A DNA stretch of 48,812 nt from Kitasatospora indigofera (GTDB taxonomy: Bacteria; Actinomycetota; Actinomycetes; Streptomycetales; Streptomycetaceae), in NCBI RefSeq assembly GCF_014655955.1, contig NZ_BNBO01000066.1, positions 1 to 48,812 on the forward strand, read 5' to 3'. The position numbers and the translations under genes were made by a program. This document shows, piece after piece, positions 40,879 through 48,812 of the stretch (position 1 is its first letter; every line of letters begins with the position of its first letter). Under the pieces are notes generated by a model. It was given only the letters and a program-made list of their open reading frames with translations. It ran no database searches and was not told the DNA's origin.

Positions 40879-43800
40879 GTGGCCGACGTCCAGCCCCGCC
40901 CGCAACGGAGCACGACCACCTACCGCAGACCCGGCCGCGCGGCCGTCCTGCTCGCCGCCTCGCTGATCGCGGCCACCCTCGGCAGCGCCGCGCCGCTCGC
41001 GGCCGCCGCCACCCCGCCGGCCCCGCCGTCGGACGCCTCGCTCGCGGCCTCGGCCGCCCGGCACGACCTCACCCGCGAGCAGTTCTACTTCGTCCTGCCC
41101 GACCGGTTCGCGAACGGGAACACCGGCAACGACACCGGCGGCATCACCGGCACCCGGCTGGACAACGGCCTCGACCCCGCCGACAAGGGCTTCTACCACG
41201 GCGGCGACCTCGAAGGCCTGATCAAGCAGCTCGACTACATCCAGGACCTCGGCACCACCGCGATCTGGATGGCGCCGATCTTCAAGAACAAGCCCGTCCA
41301 GGGCACCGGCGACAACGCCTCGGCCGGCTACCACGGCTACTGGATCACCGACTTCACCCAGGTCGACCCGCACTTCGGCACCAACGAGCAGCTCAAGGAG
41401 CTGATCGCGAAGGCGCACGCCAAGGGCATCAAGGTCTTCTTCGACGTCATCACCAACCACACCGCCGACGTCATCGACTACGCGCAGAAGCAGTACACCT
41501 ACCGCTCCGAGGGCGCCTACCCGACGCTCGACGGGAACGGCGCGCCGGTCGACGAGACGGCCGCCGCCGACGCCGGTGCGGGCTTCCCCCAGCTCACCAA
41601 GAACTCGTTCCCGTACTCGCCGGTCTTCGGCAGCGCGGCCGACGCGAACGCCAAGACGCCCTCCTGGCTGAACGACCCCTCGCTCTACCACAACCGGGGT
41701 GATTCCACCTTCGTCGGCGAATCCGCCACCGAGGGCGACTTCTCCGGCCTGGACGACCTCGACACCCAGAATCCGCAGGTGGTCAAGGGATTCGAGAAGG
41801 TCTACCAGACCTGGGTCAAGGACACCGGCGTCGACGGATTCCGGATCGACACCGTCAAGCACGTCAACATGGCCTTCTGGCAGCAGTGGGCGCCCTCGCT
41901 GAAGGAATTCGCGGCGAAGCAGGGCAACAAGAAGTTCTTCATGTTCGGCGAGGTCTACTCCGGCGACCCGGCCATCACCTCCCCGTACGTCACCAAGGGC
42001 AAGCTGCAGGCCACCCTGGACTTCCCGTTCCAGAACGCCGCGCGCTCCTACGTCTCGCAGGGCGGCTCGGCCAAGGCGCTTTCCGACGTCTACGGCCAGG
42101 ACTACCGCTACACCACGGCGGACACCGACGCCTACGAACTGCCGACCTTCCTCGGCAACCACGACATGGGCCGGTTCGGCAGTTTCCTGCGCAGTGACAA
42201 CCCGGGCGCGGACGACGCCACGCTGCTGCGGCGCGACCGGCTCGCGAGCGAACTCCAGTTCCTCACCCGCGGCCAGCCGGTCGTCTACTACGGCGACGAG
42301 CAGGGCTTCACCGGCGCGGGCGGCGACAAGGACGCCCGGCAGGACATGTTCGCCTCGAAGACCCCGTCCTACAACAGCGACCCGGTGATCGGCGGCGCGA
42401 CCGGCTCCGCCGACCGCTACGGCAAGGACGGCTCCCTCTACACCGGCATCGCCGACCTCGCGGCGCTCCGCAAGGCGCACCCGGCGCTCGCCGACGGCGC
42501 GCAGATCGAGCGGTACGCGGCCGACGGCGCCGGCGTCTACGCCTTCTCCCGGATCGACGCCGGCCAGCAGGTCGAGTACGTGGTCGCGGTGAACAACTCG
42601 ACCGAGCCGAAGAGCGTCACGCTGGACACCTTCTCGGCCGGCCAGACCTTCGACCGGCTCTACCCGGCGGCCGGCGGGCAGACCGTCAGCGGCGCCGACA
42701 AGAAGATCACCGTCGTCGTCCCGGCGCTCTCCTCGGTGGTCTGGAAGGCCGCCGGCAAGCTCGCCCCGGTCGCCGCCGCGCCGCAGATCACCCTGCGCGC
42801 CCCGGCCGACGGCTCCACCGGCACCGTCACCGTCGGCGCCGACCTCGACGGCGGCGGCTTCAACCGGGTCTCCTTCGCCGCGCAGGTCGGCAACGGGCCC
42901 TGGCAGGTGCTCGGCACCTCCGACAACGGCAGCAACAAGGTCACCCAGGACCTCGGCTCCGTCGCGCCCGGCACCGTGGTGCGCTACAAGGCCGTCGTCC
43001 AGGACTCCAGCGGCCACCTGCGTTCGGCCACCGGCGGCTTCACCACCGGCACCCCGGCGCCCACCCCCGCCCCGAGCGCCACCGCCCGGCCGTACGCGAT
43101 CGTGCACTACCAGCGGAACGACAAGAACTACGACGGCTGGAACCTCTACGCCTGGGGCGACATAGCCGAGGGGGAGGCCACCACCTGGCCCGCCGGGCAC
43201 GCCTTCACCGGCCTCGACGCCTACGGCGCCTTCGCCTACGTGAAGCTGAACAGCGGCGCCTCGGACGTCGGCTTCGTGGTCGAGAACAACGGCACCAAGG
43301 ACGTCGACAGCGACCGGCACATCGACGTCGGCGCCACCGGCGAAGTCTGGATCAAGGAGGGCGACCCGACCGTCCGGACCACCAACCCCGGCCCCGCGGA
43401 CACCCAGCCCGCCGGCACCGCGGTGATCCACTACCACCGCGCCGACGGCAACTACGACGGCTGGGGCCTGCACGACTGGACCGGCGCGGCCACCCCCACC
43501 GACTGGGGCAACCCGCTGCTGCCCGTCCGCAAGGACGCCTACGGCGCCGTCTTCGAGGTGCCGCTCGCCGCCGGGGCCACCAGCCTCAGCTACATCATCC
43601 ACAACGGCGGCGACAAGGACCTGCCCTCCGACCAGTCGCTGGACTTCTCGGTCAGCGGCCACGAGGTCTGGCTGATCGGCGGCCAGGAGGGCCACCTGCT
43701 GCCGCAGAGCGCCACCACCAGCGCCCAGCTCGACCTCGGCTCCGCCAAGGCGCAGTGGATCGACGCCACCACCGTCGTCGTCCCGGCCAACTTCGGCGCC

Positions 43801-46389
43801 GCCGACGGCGCCCTGGCCGGCGGCACCAGCGCCCAGCTGGTCTACGACCCCGAGGGGGGCCTCAAGGTCGACAAGGGTGTGCTCAACAAGGACGGCCGCT
43901 GGCTGCGCCTGGAGCAGGCCAAGGGCGGCCTGACCGCCGCCCAGAAGGCCAAGTTCCCGCACCTGGCGGGCTACCGCGCCTTCACCGTCGACCCCCGCGA
44001 CGCCGGCCGGGTCACCGCCGCGCTCCGCAGCCAGCTGGTCTTCACCGAGCACCTGCCGACGGGCGCCACCCTGGCCGCCACCGGCGTGCAGATCCCCGGG
44101 GTGCTGGACGACCTGTACGCCGCCAAGGCCGCCAAGGCCGACTTCGGCCCGCAGTACTACAACGGCAAGGTCGCGCTCTCGCTCTGGGCGCCGACCGCCA
44201 CCGAGGTGTCCGTCCAGATCTTCGACGGGCCCACCGGCGGCACCCCGAGGACCGTCCCGCTGAAGCTGGACGACGAGACCGGCGTCTGGGAGCTGGTCCG
44301 CGACGCGTCGGAGCTGAACGGCAAGTACTACCTGTACCAGGTGAAGGTCTGGGCGCCGAGCGTCCAGCAGAACGTCACCAACCTGGTCACCGACCCGTAC
44401 TCGGTGGCGCTCTCGACCGACTCCGGCCGCAGCCTGGTCGCCGACCTGAACGCCAAGGAGCTCAAGCCCAAGGGCTGGGACAACCACGCCGTGCCGAAGG
44501 CGATCCCGGCCGGCCAGCAGCAGATCCAGGAGCTGCACGTCCGGGACTTCTCGACCGCCGACACCACCGTGCCGGCCGCCGAGCGCGGCACCTACCTGGC
44601 CTTCACCGAGTCGCAGTCGGCCGGCATGCAGCACCTGCGGGACCTCGCCAAGGCGGGCGTCACCACCATCCACCTGCTGCCGACCTTCGACATCGCGACC
44701 ATCCGGGAGAACCGGGCCGACCAGAAGCTGCCCGCCTGCGACCTGGCCTCGCTGGCGGCCGACAGCGAGCAGCAGCAGGAGTGCGTGGCGGCCGTCCAGG
44801 CCGACGACGCCTACAACTGGGGCTACGACCCGCTGCACTACAACGTGCCGGAGGGCTCGTACGCGACGGACCCGAACGGCACGGCCCGGACGGTGCAGTT
44901 CCGCCAGATGGTGCAGGCGATGCACGAGGCCGGCCTGCGGGTCGTCCTGGACGTCGTCTACAACCACACCGCCGCCGCCGGCCAGGCCGAGCACTCGGTG
45001 CTCGACAAGATCGTGCCCGGCTACTACCAGCGGCTCGACGCCGCCGGCAAGGTCACCACGGACAGCTGCTGCGCGGACACCGCGCCGGAGCACGCCATGA
45101 TGAACCGGCTGGTCGTCGACTCGGTCACCACCTGGGCCCGCGAGTACAAGGTGGACGGGTTCCGCTTCGACCTGATGGGCCTGGACCCGAAGTCCACCAT
45201 GCTGGACGTGCAGGCCGCCCTGCGGAAGATGACGCCGGCCTCGGACGGCGTCGACGGGAAGAACATCTTCCTCTACGGCGAGGGCTGGAACTTCGGGGTG
45301 GTCGCCGACAACGCCCGCTTCGTCCAGGCCAGCCAGCTGAACATGGGCGGGACCGGCATCGCCACCTTCGACGACCGGGTCAGGGACGCGGCGCGCGGCG
45401 GCAACTACCAGCTCTCCTCCGCCCCCCAGCAGGGCTTCGCCTCGGGCCTGTTCACCGACCCGAACGGCTCGGCCGACAACGGCACGCCCGAGCAGCAGAA
45501 GGCCCGGCTGCTGCACCAGATGGACCAGATCAAGGTGGCGCTGACCGGCAACCTGGCCGGCTACTCCTTCACCGACAGCTCGGGGAGGACCGTCACCGGC
45601 GCGGGCGTCGACTACAACGGCTCGCCGACCGGGTACGCGGCCAAGCCCGGCGAGTCCGTCGAGTACGTGGACGCGCACGACAACGCCGACCTGTTCGACG
45701 CCCTGGCGTTCAAGCTGCCGGCCACCACCTCGCCGGCCGACCGGGCCCGGATGCAGGCACTGGCGCTGTCCCTGACCACCCTCAACCAGGGGGTGGGCTT
45801 CGCCCAGGCGGGCAGCGACCTGCTGCGCTCCAAGTCGCTGGACGCCAACTCCTTCGACTCCGGCGACTGGTTCAACTCGATCCGGTGGGACCCGGCGCAG
45901 GGCAACGGCTGGGGCCGCGGCGTGCCGATGGCCGCGGACAACAAGTCGATGTGGCCGGTCTCCAAGTCGCTGCTGGCCAACCCGAACCTCAAGGTGGGCG
46001 CCGCCGACATCGCCTCGGCGACCGCGATCTACCAGCAGCTGCTGAAGATCAAGCAGTCCTCCCCGCTGTTCGCGCTGCCGACGGCGGCCGAGGTGCAGCA
46101 GCGCCTGTCGTACCCGCTCTCCGGCACGGCCGGCGAGACGCCGGGCGTGATCACCCTGCACCTGGACGGCACCGGCCTCAAGGGCGCGGAGAAGGGCATC
46201 ACCGTGGTGTTCAACGCCACGCCCACCGTCCAGCAGCAGAGCGTGGCGGCGCTGAAGGGCACTCAGCAGGCCCTGCACGCCGTCCAGGCGGGCGGGTCGG
46301 ACCAGGTGGTCAAGGCCTCCGGATTCGACGCCGGTACGGGCACGTTCACCGTCCCCGCGCGCACTGTCGCGGTGTTCGTGCAGCGCTGA
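40879..46389 (+). CDS. pulA: Secreted bifunctional alpha-amylase/pullulanase
   Basis: A 1836-aa exported starch-degrading enzyme. GTG 40879 has AAGGGAG at 7 nt; ATG 40810 has no such site. Signal peptide to about residue 46 (RAAVLLAASLIAATLGSAAPLAAAA). N-terminal GH13 alpha-amylase: nucleophile D324 (DGFRIDTVKHV), E358 (FGEVY) and D429 (LGNHDMG). Then a beta domain and two PUD carbohydrate-binding repeats (~738 YAIVHYQRNDKNYDGW, ~848 AVIHYHRADGNYDGW), a CBM48-like N2 domain (~1088), and a C-terminal GH13 pullulanase with D1431 (VDGFRFDLMGLDP), E1468 (YGEGWNFG) and D1601 (YVDAHDN). It cuts both alpha-1,4 and alpha-1,6 bonds. Similar tandem enzymes occur in S. coelicolor. Probably repressed by a MalR-type protein. 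Confidence 0.95.
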   Translation: MADVQPRPQRSTTTYRRPGRAAVLLAASLIAATLGSAAPLAAAATPPAPPSDASLAASAARHDLTREQFYFVLPDRFANGNTGNDTGGITGTRLDNGLDPADKGFYHGGDLEGLIKQLDYIQDLGTTAIWMAPIFKNKPVQGTGDNASAGYHGYWITDFTQVDPHFGTNEQLKELIAKAHAKGIKVFFDVITNHTADVIDYAQKQYTYRSEGAYPTLDGNGAPVDETAAADAGAGFPQLTKNSFPYSPVFGSAADANAKTPSWLNDPSLYHNRGDSTFVGESATEGDFSGLDDLDTQNPQVVKGFEKVYQTWVKDTGVDGFRIDTVKHVNMAFWQQWAPSLKEFAAKQGNKKFFMFGEVYSGDPAITSPYVTKGKLQATLDFPFQNAARSYVSQGGSAKALSDVYGQDYRYTTADTDAYELPTFLGNHDMGRFGSFLRSDNPGADDATLLRRDRLASELQFLTRGQPVVYYGDEQGFTGAGGDKDARQDMFASKTPSYNSDPVIGGATGSADRYGKDGSLYTGIADLAALRKAHPALADGAQIERYAADGAGVYAFSRIDAGQQVEYVVAVNNSTEPKSVTLDTFSAGQTFDRLYPAAGGQTVSGADKKITVVVPALSSVVWKAAGKLAPVAAAPQITLRAPADGSTGTVTVGADLDGGGFNRVSFAAQVGNGPWQVLGTSDNGSNKVTQDLGSVAPGTVVRYKAVVQDSSGHLRSATGGFTTGTPAPTPAPSATARPYAIVHYQRNDKNYDGWNLYAWGDIAEGEATTWPAGHAFTGLDAYGAFAYVKLNSGASDVGFVVENNGTKDVDSDRHIDVGATGEVWIKEGDPTVRTTNPGPADTQPAGTAVIHYHRADGNYDGWGLHDWTGAATPTDWGNPLLPVRKDAYGAVFEVPLAAGATSLSYIIHNGGDKDLPSDQSLDFSVSGHEVWLIGGQEGHLLPQSATTSAQLDLGSAKAQWIDATTVVVPANFGAADGALAGGTSAQLVYDPEGGLKVDKGVLNKDGRWLRLEQAKGGLTAAQKAKFPHLAGYRAFTVDPRDAGRVTAALRSQLVFTEHLPTGATLAATGVQIPGVLDDLYAAKAAKADFGPQYYNGKVALSLWAPTATEVSVQIFDGPTGGTPRTVPLKLDDETGVWELVRDASELNGKYYLYQVKVWAPSVQQNVTNLVTDPYSVALSTDSGRSLVADLNAKELKPKGWDNHAVPKAIPAGQQQIQELHVRDFSTADTTVPAAERGTYLAFTESQSAGMQHLRDLAKAGVTTIHLLPTFDIATIRENRADQKLPACDLASLAADSEQQQECVAAVQADDAYNWGYDPLHYNVPEGSYATDPNGTARTVQFRQMVQAMHEAGLRVVLDVVYNHTAAAGQAEHSVLDKIVPGYYQRLDAAGKVTTDSCCADTAPEHAMMNRLVVDSVTTWAREYKVDGFRFDLMGLDPKSTMLDVQAALRKMTPASDGVDGKNIFLYGEGWNFGVVADNARFVQASQLNMGGTGIATFDDRVRDAARGGNYQLSSAPQQGFASGLFTDPNGSADNGTPEQQKARLLHQMDQIKVALTGNLAGYSFTDSSGRTVTGAGVDYNGSPTGYAAKPGESVEYVDAHDNADLFDALAFKLPATTSPADRARMQALALSLTTLNQGVGFAQAGSDLLRSKSLDANSFDSGDWFNSIRWDPAQGNGWGRGVPMAADNKSMWPVSKSLLANPNLKVGAADIASATAIYQQLLKIKQSSPLFALPTAAEVQQRLSYPLSGTAGETPGVITLHLDGTGLKGAEKGITVVFNATPTVQQQSVAALKGTQQALHAVQAGGSDQVVKASGFDAGTGTFTVPARTVAVFVQR

Positions 46390-46406
46390 CGGACCGGTTG
46401 TCGGAG

Positions 46407-46444
46407 CGGCCCCGCGTCACACCCCCGGGTGCGACGCGGGGCCG
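46407..46444. terminator. Amylopullulanase gene terminator
   Basis: CGGCCCCGCGTC (46407-46418) pairs with GACGCGGGGCCG (46433-46444), and the loop itself pairs (CACCC/GGGTG). Very stable, 17 bp after the stop codon. Confidence 0.8.
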
Positions 46445-46929
46445 TTCGCCGTGCCCCGCCGAAGTGGCGGGCCCGTGGGAGCGGCGGGCGGGGCGGGCGT
46501 GGCAGGAGCGGCGGGCGGGGCGTCGGTGGCCCGTGCGCCGGCCCCTTCCCGGGGCGCTCCGGCGCCCCGCGGTGGCCGGGGCGGTGGCCGGGCCTGCTTC
46601 CGCGGGTGTCCGGATGGCGCTCCGGATGGCTGAAAATCATCGGTGGCACGCGGGTCGCTGTGACGTGCCGGGGGCGGTCGGCGCTGGGGGAGAGGGCCGG
46701 GGCGGACCTCGCGGGCCTGGCGCTGGTCAGTGCTTTCCGGGCCTCGCCGGGGCCTCCGGCAGTAATGAAACCCATCTCCAGAAGCGCCCCTGCCCGTAAC
46801 ACGGTTGGCATCCGCCGATGACCGCGGGGGGTGGCACGAATCGGCCAATCACTGGCATGCATCTGTCATTCACGGCTCGTTTGCTGCCACGATTCCTCCG
46901 GCTGCAGACGCGGGGGTCCCCCACCCTCC

Positions 46930-46943
46930 GATGCGGTCGCATC
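46930..46943. promoter_or_regulatory. Palindrome GATGCG-GT-CGCATC
   Basis: A perfect 6-bp inverted repeat about 160 bp upstream of the protease start, with the half site CGCATC repeated 19 bp downstream. Candidate binding site; binder unknown. Confidence 0.3.
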
Positions 46944-47098
46944 AGGTCAGGTAAGGCGCATCGCACTTCCTGCACCACTCCCGGATCACCGCACCCGCGC
47001 CGCGCACCGGCGGCCGGGCGCCCCCACTGTGCCGCAACCCCGCGGCCAGGTTCTCTCCACCGTCCGCCAACCCGCGGCCGGTCGGAAAAGGAGTCCGT

Positions 47099-48812
47099 AT
47101 GCCCCGCTACACCCATGCCCGGAAGGCCGCGGTTGTCATGGCCGCATCCACCGCGCTGCTCGTGACCGGCATGCCGGTCATCGCGCAGGCGGCCAGCCCC
47201 ACGCCTTCCGCAGCCGCCCAGACGGTGGCCGGCCGGGACGCGCTGATCGCCTCCGCCAACCAGCAGACCGCCTCGCTCGCCCAGCAGCTCGGCCTGGGCA
47301 GCCAGGAGAAGCTGGTCACCAAGGACGTCGTGCAGGACGCCGACGGCTCCCGGCACCTGCGCTACGAGCGGACCTACGGCGGACTCCCCGTCCTCGGCGG
47401 CGACCTGATCGTGCACCAGAACGCGGCCGGCGCCACCCAGGCCGTCACCAAGGCCAGCGAGGCCGTGCTCACCGGCGTCAGCACCACGCCCGCGCTGGCC
47501 GCCCCGAAGGCCCAGGCCGCCGCGCTCGCCGCCGAGTCCGGCTCCGCCCTCGACACCGCCCCGCGGCTGGTCGTCTGGGCCGCCGACGGCGCCCCGAAGC
47601 TCGCCTGGGAGACCATCGTCTCCGGCAAGGAGAGCGACGGCACCCCGAGCCGCCTGCACGTCATCACCGACGCCGCCACCGGCGCCGTGCTCGGCAAGGC
47701 CGAGAGCATCAAGACCGGCACCGGCACCGGCGTCTTCGTCGGCAACGTGCCGCTGACCACCACGCTGAGCGGCTCCACGTACCAGCTCAAGGACGCCTCG
47801 CGCGGTGGGATGTACACCACCAACATGAACCACGGCACGTCCGGCAACGGCACCCTCTACACCAAGTCGACCGACACCTGGGGCAACGGGCAGGCCAGCA
47901 ACTCCGAGTCCGCCGCCGTCGACGCCCAGTACGGCGTGGGCGCGACCTGGGACTACTACAAGAACACCTTCGGCCGCAACGGCATCCGCAACGACGGTGT
48001 CGGCGCCTTCAGCCGCGTGCACTACGACAACAACTACACCAACGCGTTCTGGGACGACGGCTGCTTCTGCATGACCTACGGCGACGGGTCGGGCAACACC
48101 CACCCGCTCACCGAGATCGACGTGGCCGGCCACGAGATGAGCCACGGCGTCACCGCCGCCACCGCCAACCTGAACTACTCGGGCGAGTCCGGCGGCCTCA
48201 ACGAGGCCACCTCCGACATCTTCGGCACGATGGTGGAGTTCTACGCCAACCTGCCCACCGACGTCCCGGACTACCTCATCGGCGAGGTCATCGACCTCAA
48301 CGGCAACGGCACCCCGCTGCGCTACATGGACAAGCCCTCCAAGGACGGCAGCTCGGCCGACTCCTGGTACTCGGGCGTCGGCAACCTGGACGTGCACTAC
48401 TCGTCCGGCGTCGCCAACCACTTCTTCTACCTGCTGTCCGAGGGCAGCGGCGCGAAGGTCATCAACGGCGTCAGCTACAACAGCCCGACGGTGAACAGCA
48501 TCGCGGTCACCGGCATCGGCCGGGACAAGGCCGCCGCGATCTGGTATAAGGCGCTCACCGCGTACATGACCTCCACCACCAACTACGCGGCCGCCCGCAC
48601 CGCCACCCTCAACGCCGCCACCGCGCTGTACGGCGCGAGCAGCGCCGAGTACAACGCGGTCGCCACCGCCTGGGCCGGCGTCAACGTCGGTTCGCTGCCG
48701 TCCGGCACCGTGACCGTCACCAACCCGGGCAACCAGAGCACCGCGGTGAACGGCACCGCCAACCTGCAGATCGCGGCCTCCGGCGGCACCGCGCCGCTGA
48801 CCTTCACCGCGA
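47099..48812 (+). CDS. Secreted M4 (thermolysin-like) metalloprotease, 3' end beyond window
   Basis: 571 codons are visible and the frame is open at the right edge. ATG 47099 follows AAAGGAG at 5 nt. Signal peptide MPRYTHARKAAVVMAASTAL...AQAAS, then a propeptide with FTP/PepSY-like features (LRYERTYGGLPVLGGDLIVHQ; LHVITDAATGAVLGKAESI). Catalytic domain: HEMSH zinc motif at 345-349 (DVAGHEMSHGVTAAT), third ligand E369 in GGLNEATSD, active-site H433 in DVHYSSGVANHFFYLL. From about residue 540 a new Gly/Thr/Asn-rich domain begins (SGTVTVTNPGNQSTAVNG), probably an Ig-like or PKD-type C-terminal module. It digests extracellular protein. Confidence 0.94.
   Translation, partial: MPRYTHARKAAVVMAASTALLVTGMPVIAQAASPTPSAAAQTVAGRDALIASANQQTASLAQQLGLGSQEKLVTKDVVQDADGSRHLRYERTYGGLPVLGGDLIVHQNAAGATQAVTKASEAVLTGVSTTPALAAPKAQAAALAAESGSALDTAPRLVVWAADGAPKLAWETIVSGKESDGTPSRLHVITDAATGAVLGKAESIKTGTGTGVFVGNVPLTTTLSGSTYQLKDASRGGMYTTNMNHGTSGNGTLYTKSTDTWGNGQASNSESAAVDAQYGVGATWDYYKNTFGRNGIRNDGVGAFSRVHYDNNYTNAFWDDGCFCMTYGDGSGNTHPLTEIDVAGHEMSHGVTAATANLNYSGESGGLNEATSDIFGTMVEFYANLPTDVPDYLIGEVIDLNGNGTPLRYMDKPSKDGSSADSWYSGVGNLDVHYSSGVANHFFYLLSEGSGAKVINGVSYNSPTVNSIAVTGIGRDKAAAIWYKALTAYMTSTTNYAAARTATLNAATALYGASSAEYNAVATAWAGVNVGSLPSGTVTVTNPGNQSTAVNGTANLQIAASGGTAPLTFTA

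Larger units (their letters stand above)
46390..47098. other. Gene-less region before the M4 protease
   Basis: No gene is supported in these 709 bases. The first 55 bases hold the amylopullulanase terminator. GATGCG-GT-CGCATC (46930-46943) is a palindrome, and CGCATC recurs at 46957-46962; this could be an operator for the protease. The stretch 46790-46900 is less GC-rich than the rest, as expected for a promoter. Confidence 0.5.

Noticed and set aside
40738..46278. 1846-codon minus-strand frame opposite the amylopullulanase gene
   Set aside because: Low-complexity Val/Gly/Arg translation without domains; an effect of codon bias in the true gene.
46831..48549. Plus-strand Arg/Gly-rich frame over the protease
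   Set aside because: The true frame is the M4 protease from 47099, which has no stop before the window end; the other frame has no motifs.

Overview
The window is typical Streptomycetaceae chromosome (Streptomyces or Kitasatospora). Base composition is very GC-rich, coding regions have GC-biased third positions, and long antisense shadow ORFs are common. Gene content also fits: an AfsR-type BTAD regulator, an F420-dependent reductase, a PadR regulator, a DrrAB-type exporter, secreted amylopullulanase and thermolysin-like protease, and a nadE / glnA2-type glutamine synthetase / glnE neighbourhood that I recall from the S. coelicolor core. I saw no tRNA, rRNA, insertion sequence, phage module or CRISPR array.

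Layout. 1-3.6 kb: the 5' end of a lipoprotein gene, a DUF3761 lipoprotein, a zinc-ribbon protein, an ACT-domain protein and an unrecognised 433-aa protein. 4-9.7 kb: an MFS exporter with a possible upstream mini-ORF, a RibD/DHFR-like reductase, an unknown protein divergent from a PadR regulator, two small proteins, and a hairpin-rich gene-less region in front of a Prim-Pol-like protein. 9.8-16.9 kb: map, a SPOR-like small protein, a DUF1772 membrane protein with a divergent AraC regulator, a second MFS exporter, a SIS-like protein divergent from the F420:NADPH reductase gene, a tandem-repeat tract, a small membrane protein and an M50 protease. 17-26.6 kb: a 1176-aa AfsR-like STAND regulator, a two-gene ABC exporter whose upstream region carries an 11-bp-periodic repeat, panB, and an MFS(DHA2)/TetR pair with palindromes in front of the pump. 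26.7-40.3 kb: a membrane-anchored EEP-family phosphodiesterase, nadE, the glutamine synthetase gene, a hypothetical protein, then a compact polysaccharide cassette (secreted GH16 protein divergent from UDP-GlcNAc 2-epimerase, a 51-aa membrane protein and a processive GT2), then glnE and a PAP2-family protein. 40.8-48.8 kb: a 1836-aa secreted amylase-pullulanase with a LacI-type operator in its promoter, and a secreted M4 metalloprotease that runs off the right edge.

How the parts fit. Nitrogen metabolism is represented by glnE (adenylylation control of glutamine synthetase), a GSI-alpha enzyme probably related to polyamine glutamylation, and glutamine-hydrolysing nadE. Secreted starch and protein degradation lies at the right end. 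Several regulator/target pairs are adjacent and supported by DNA repeats: TetR with MFS, PadR with its own promoter, and the AfsR-like protein with the DrrAB-type exporter.

The most interesting unit is the cassette at about 31.9-36.0 kb. It has the parts needed to make a ManNAc- or GlcNAc-containing glycan (sugar-nucleotide epimerase, membrane glycan synthase, small membrane partner) and a divergent secreted GH16 hydrolase. A strong hairpin sits inside the operon, and the intergenic region upstream is poorer in GC than its surroundings. The next most interesting signals are the 11-bp-periodic array upstream of the ABC exporter and the inverted-repeat cluster at 8.5-8.8 kb. All functional statements are read from sequence and family knowledge; no database search was run.
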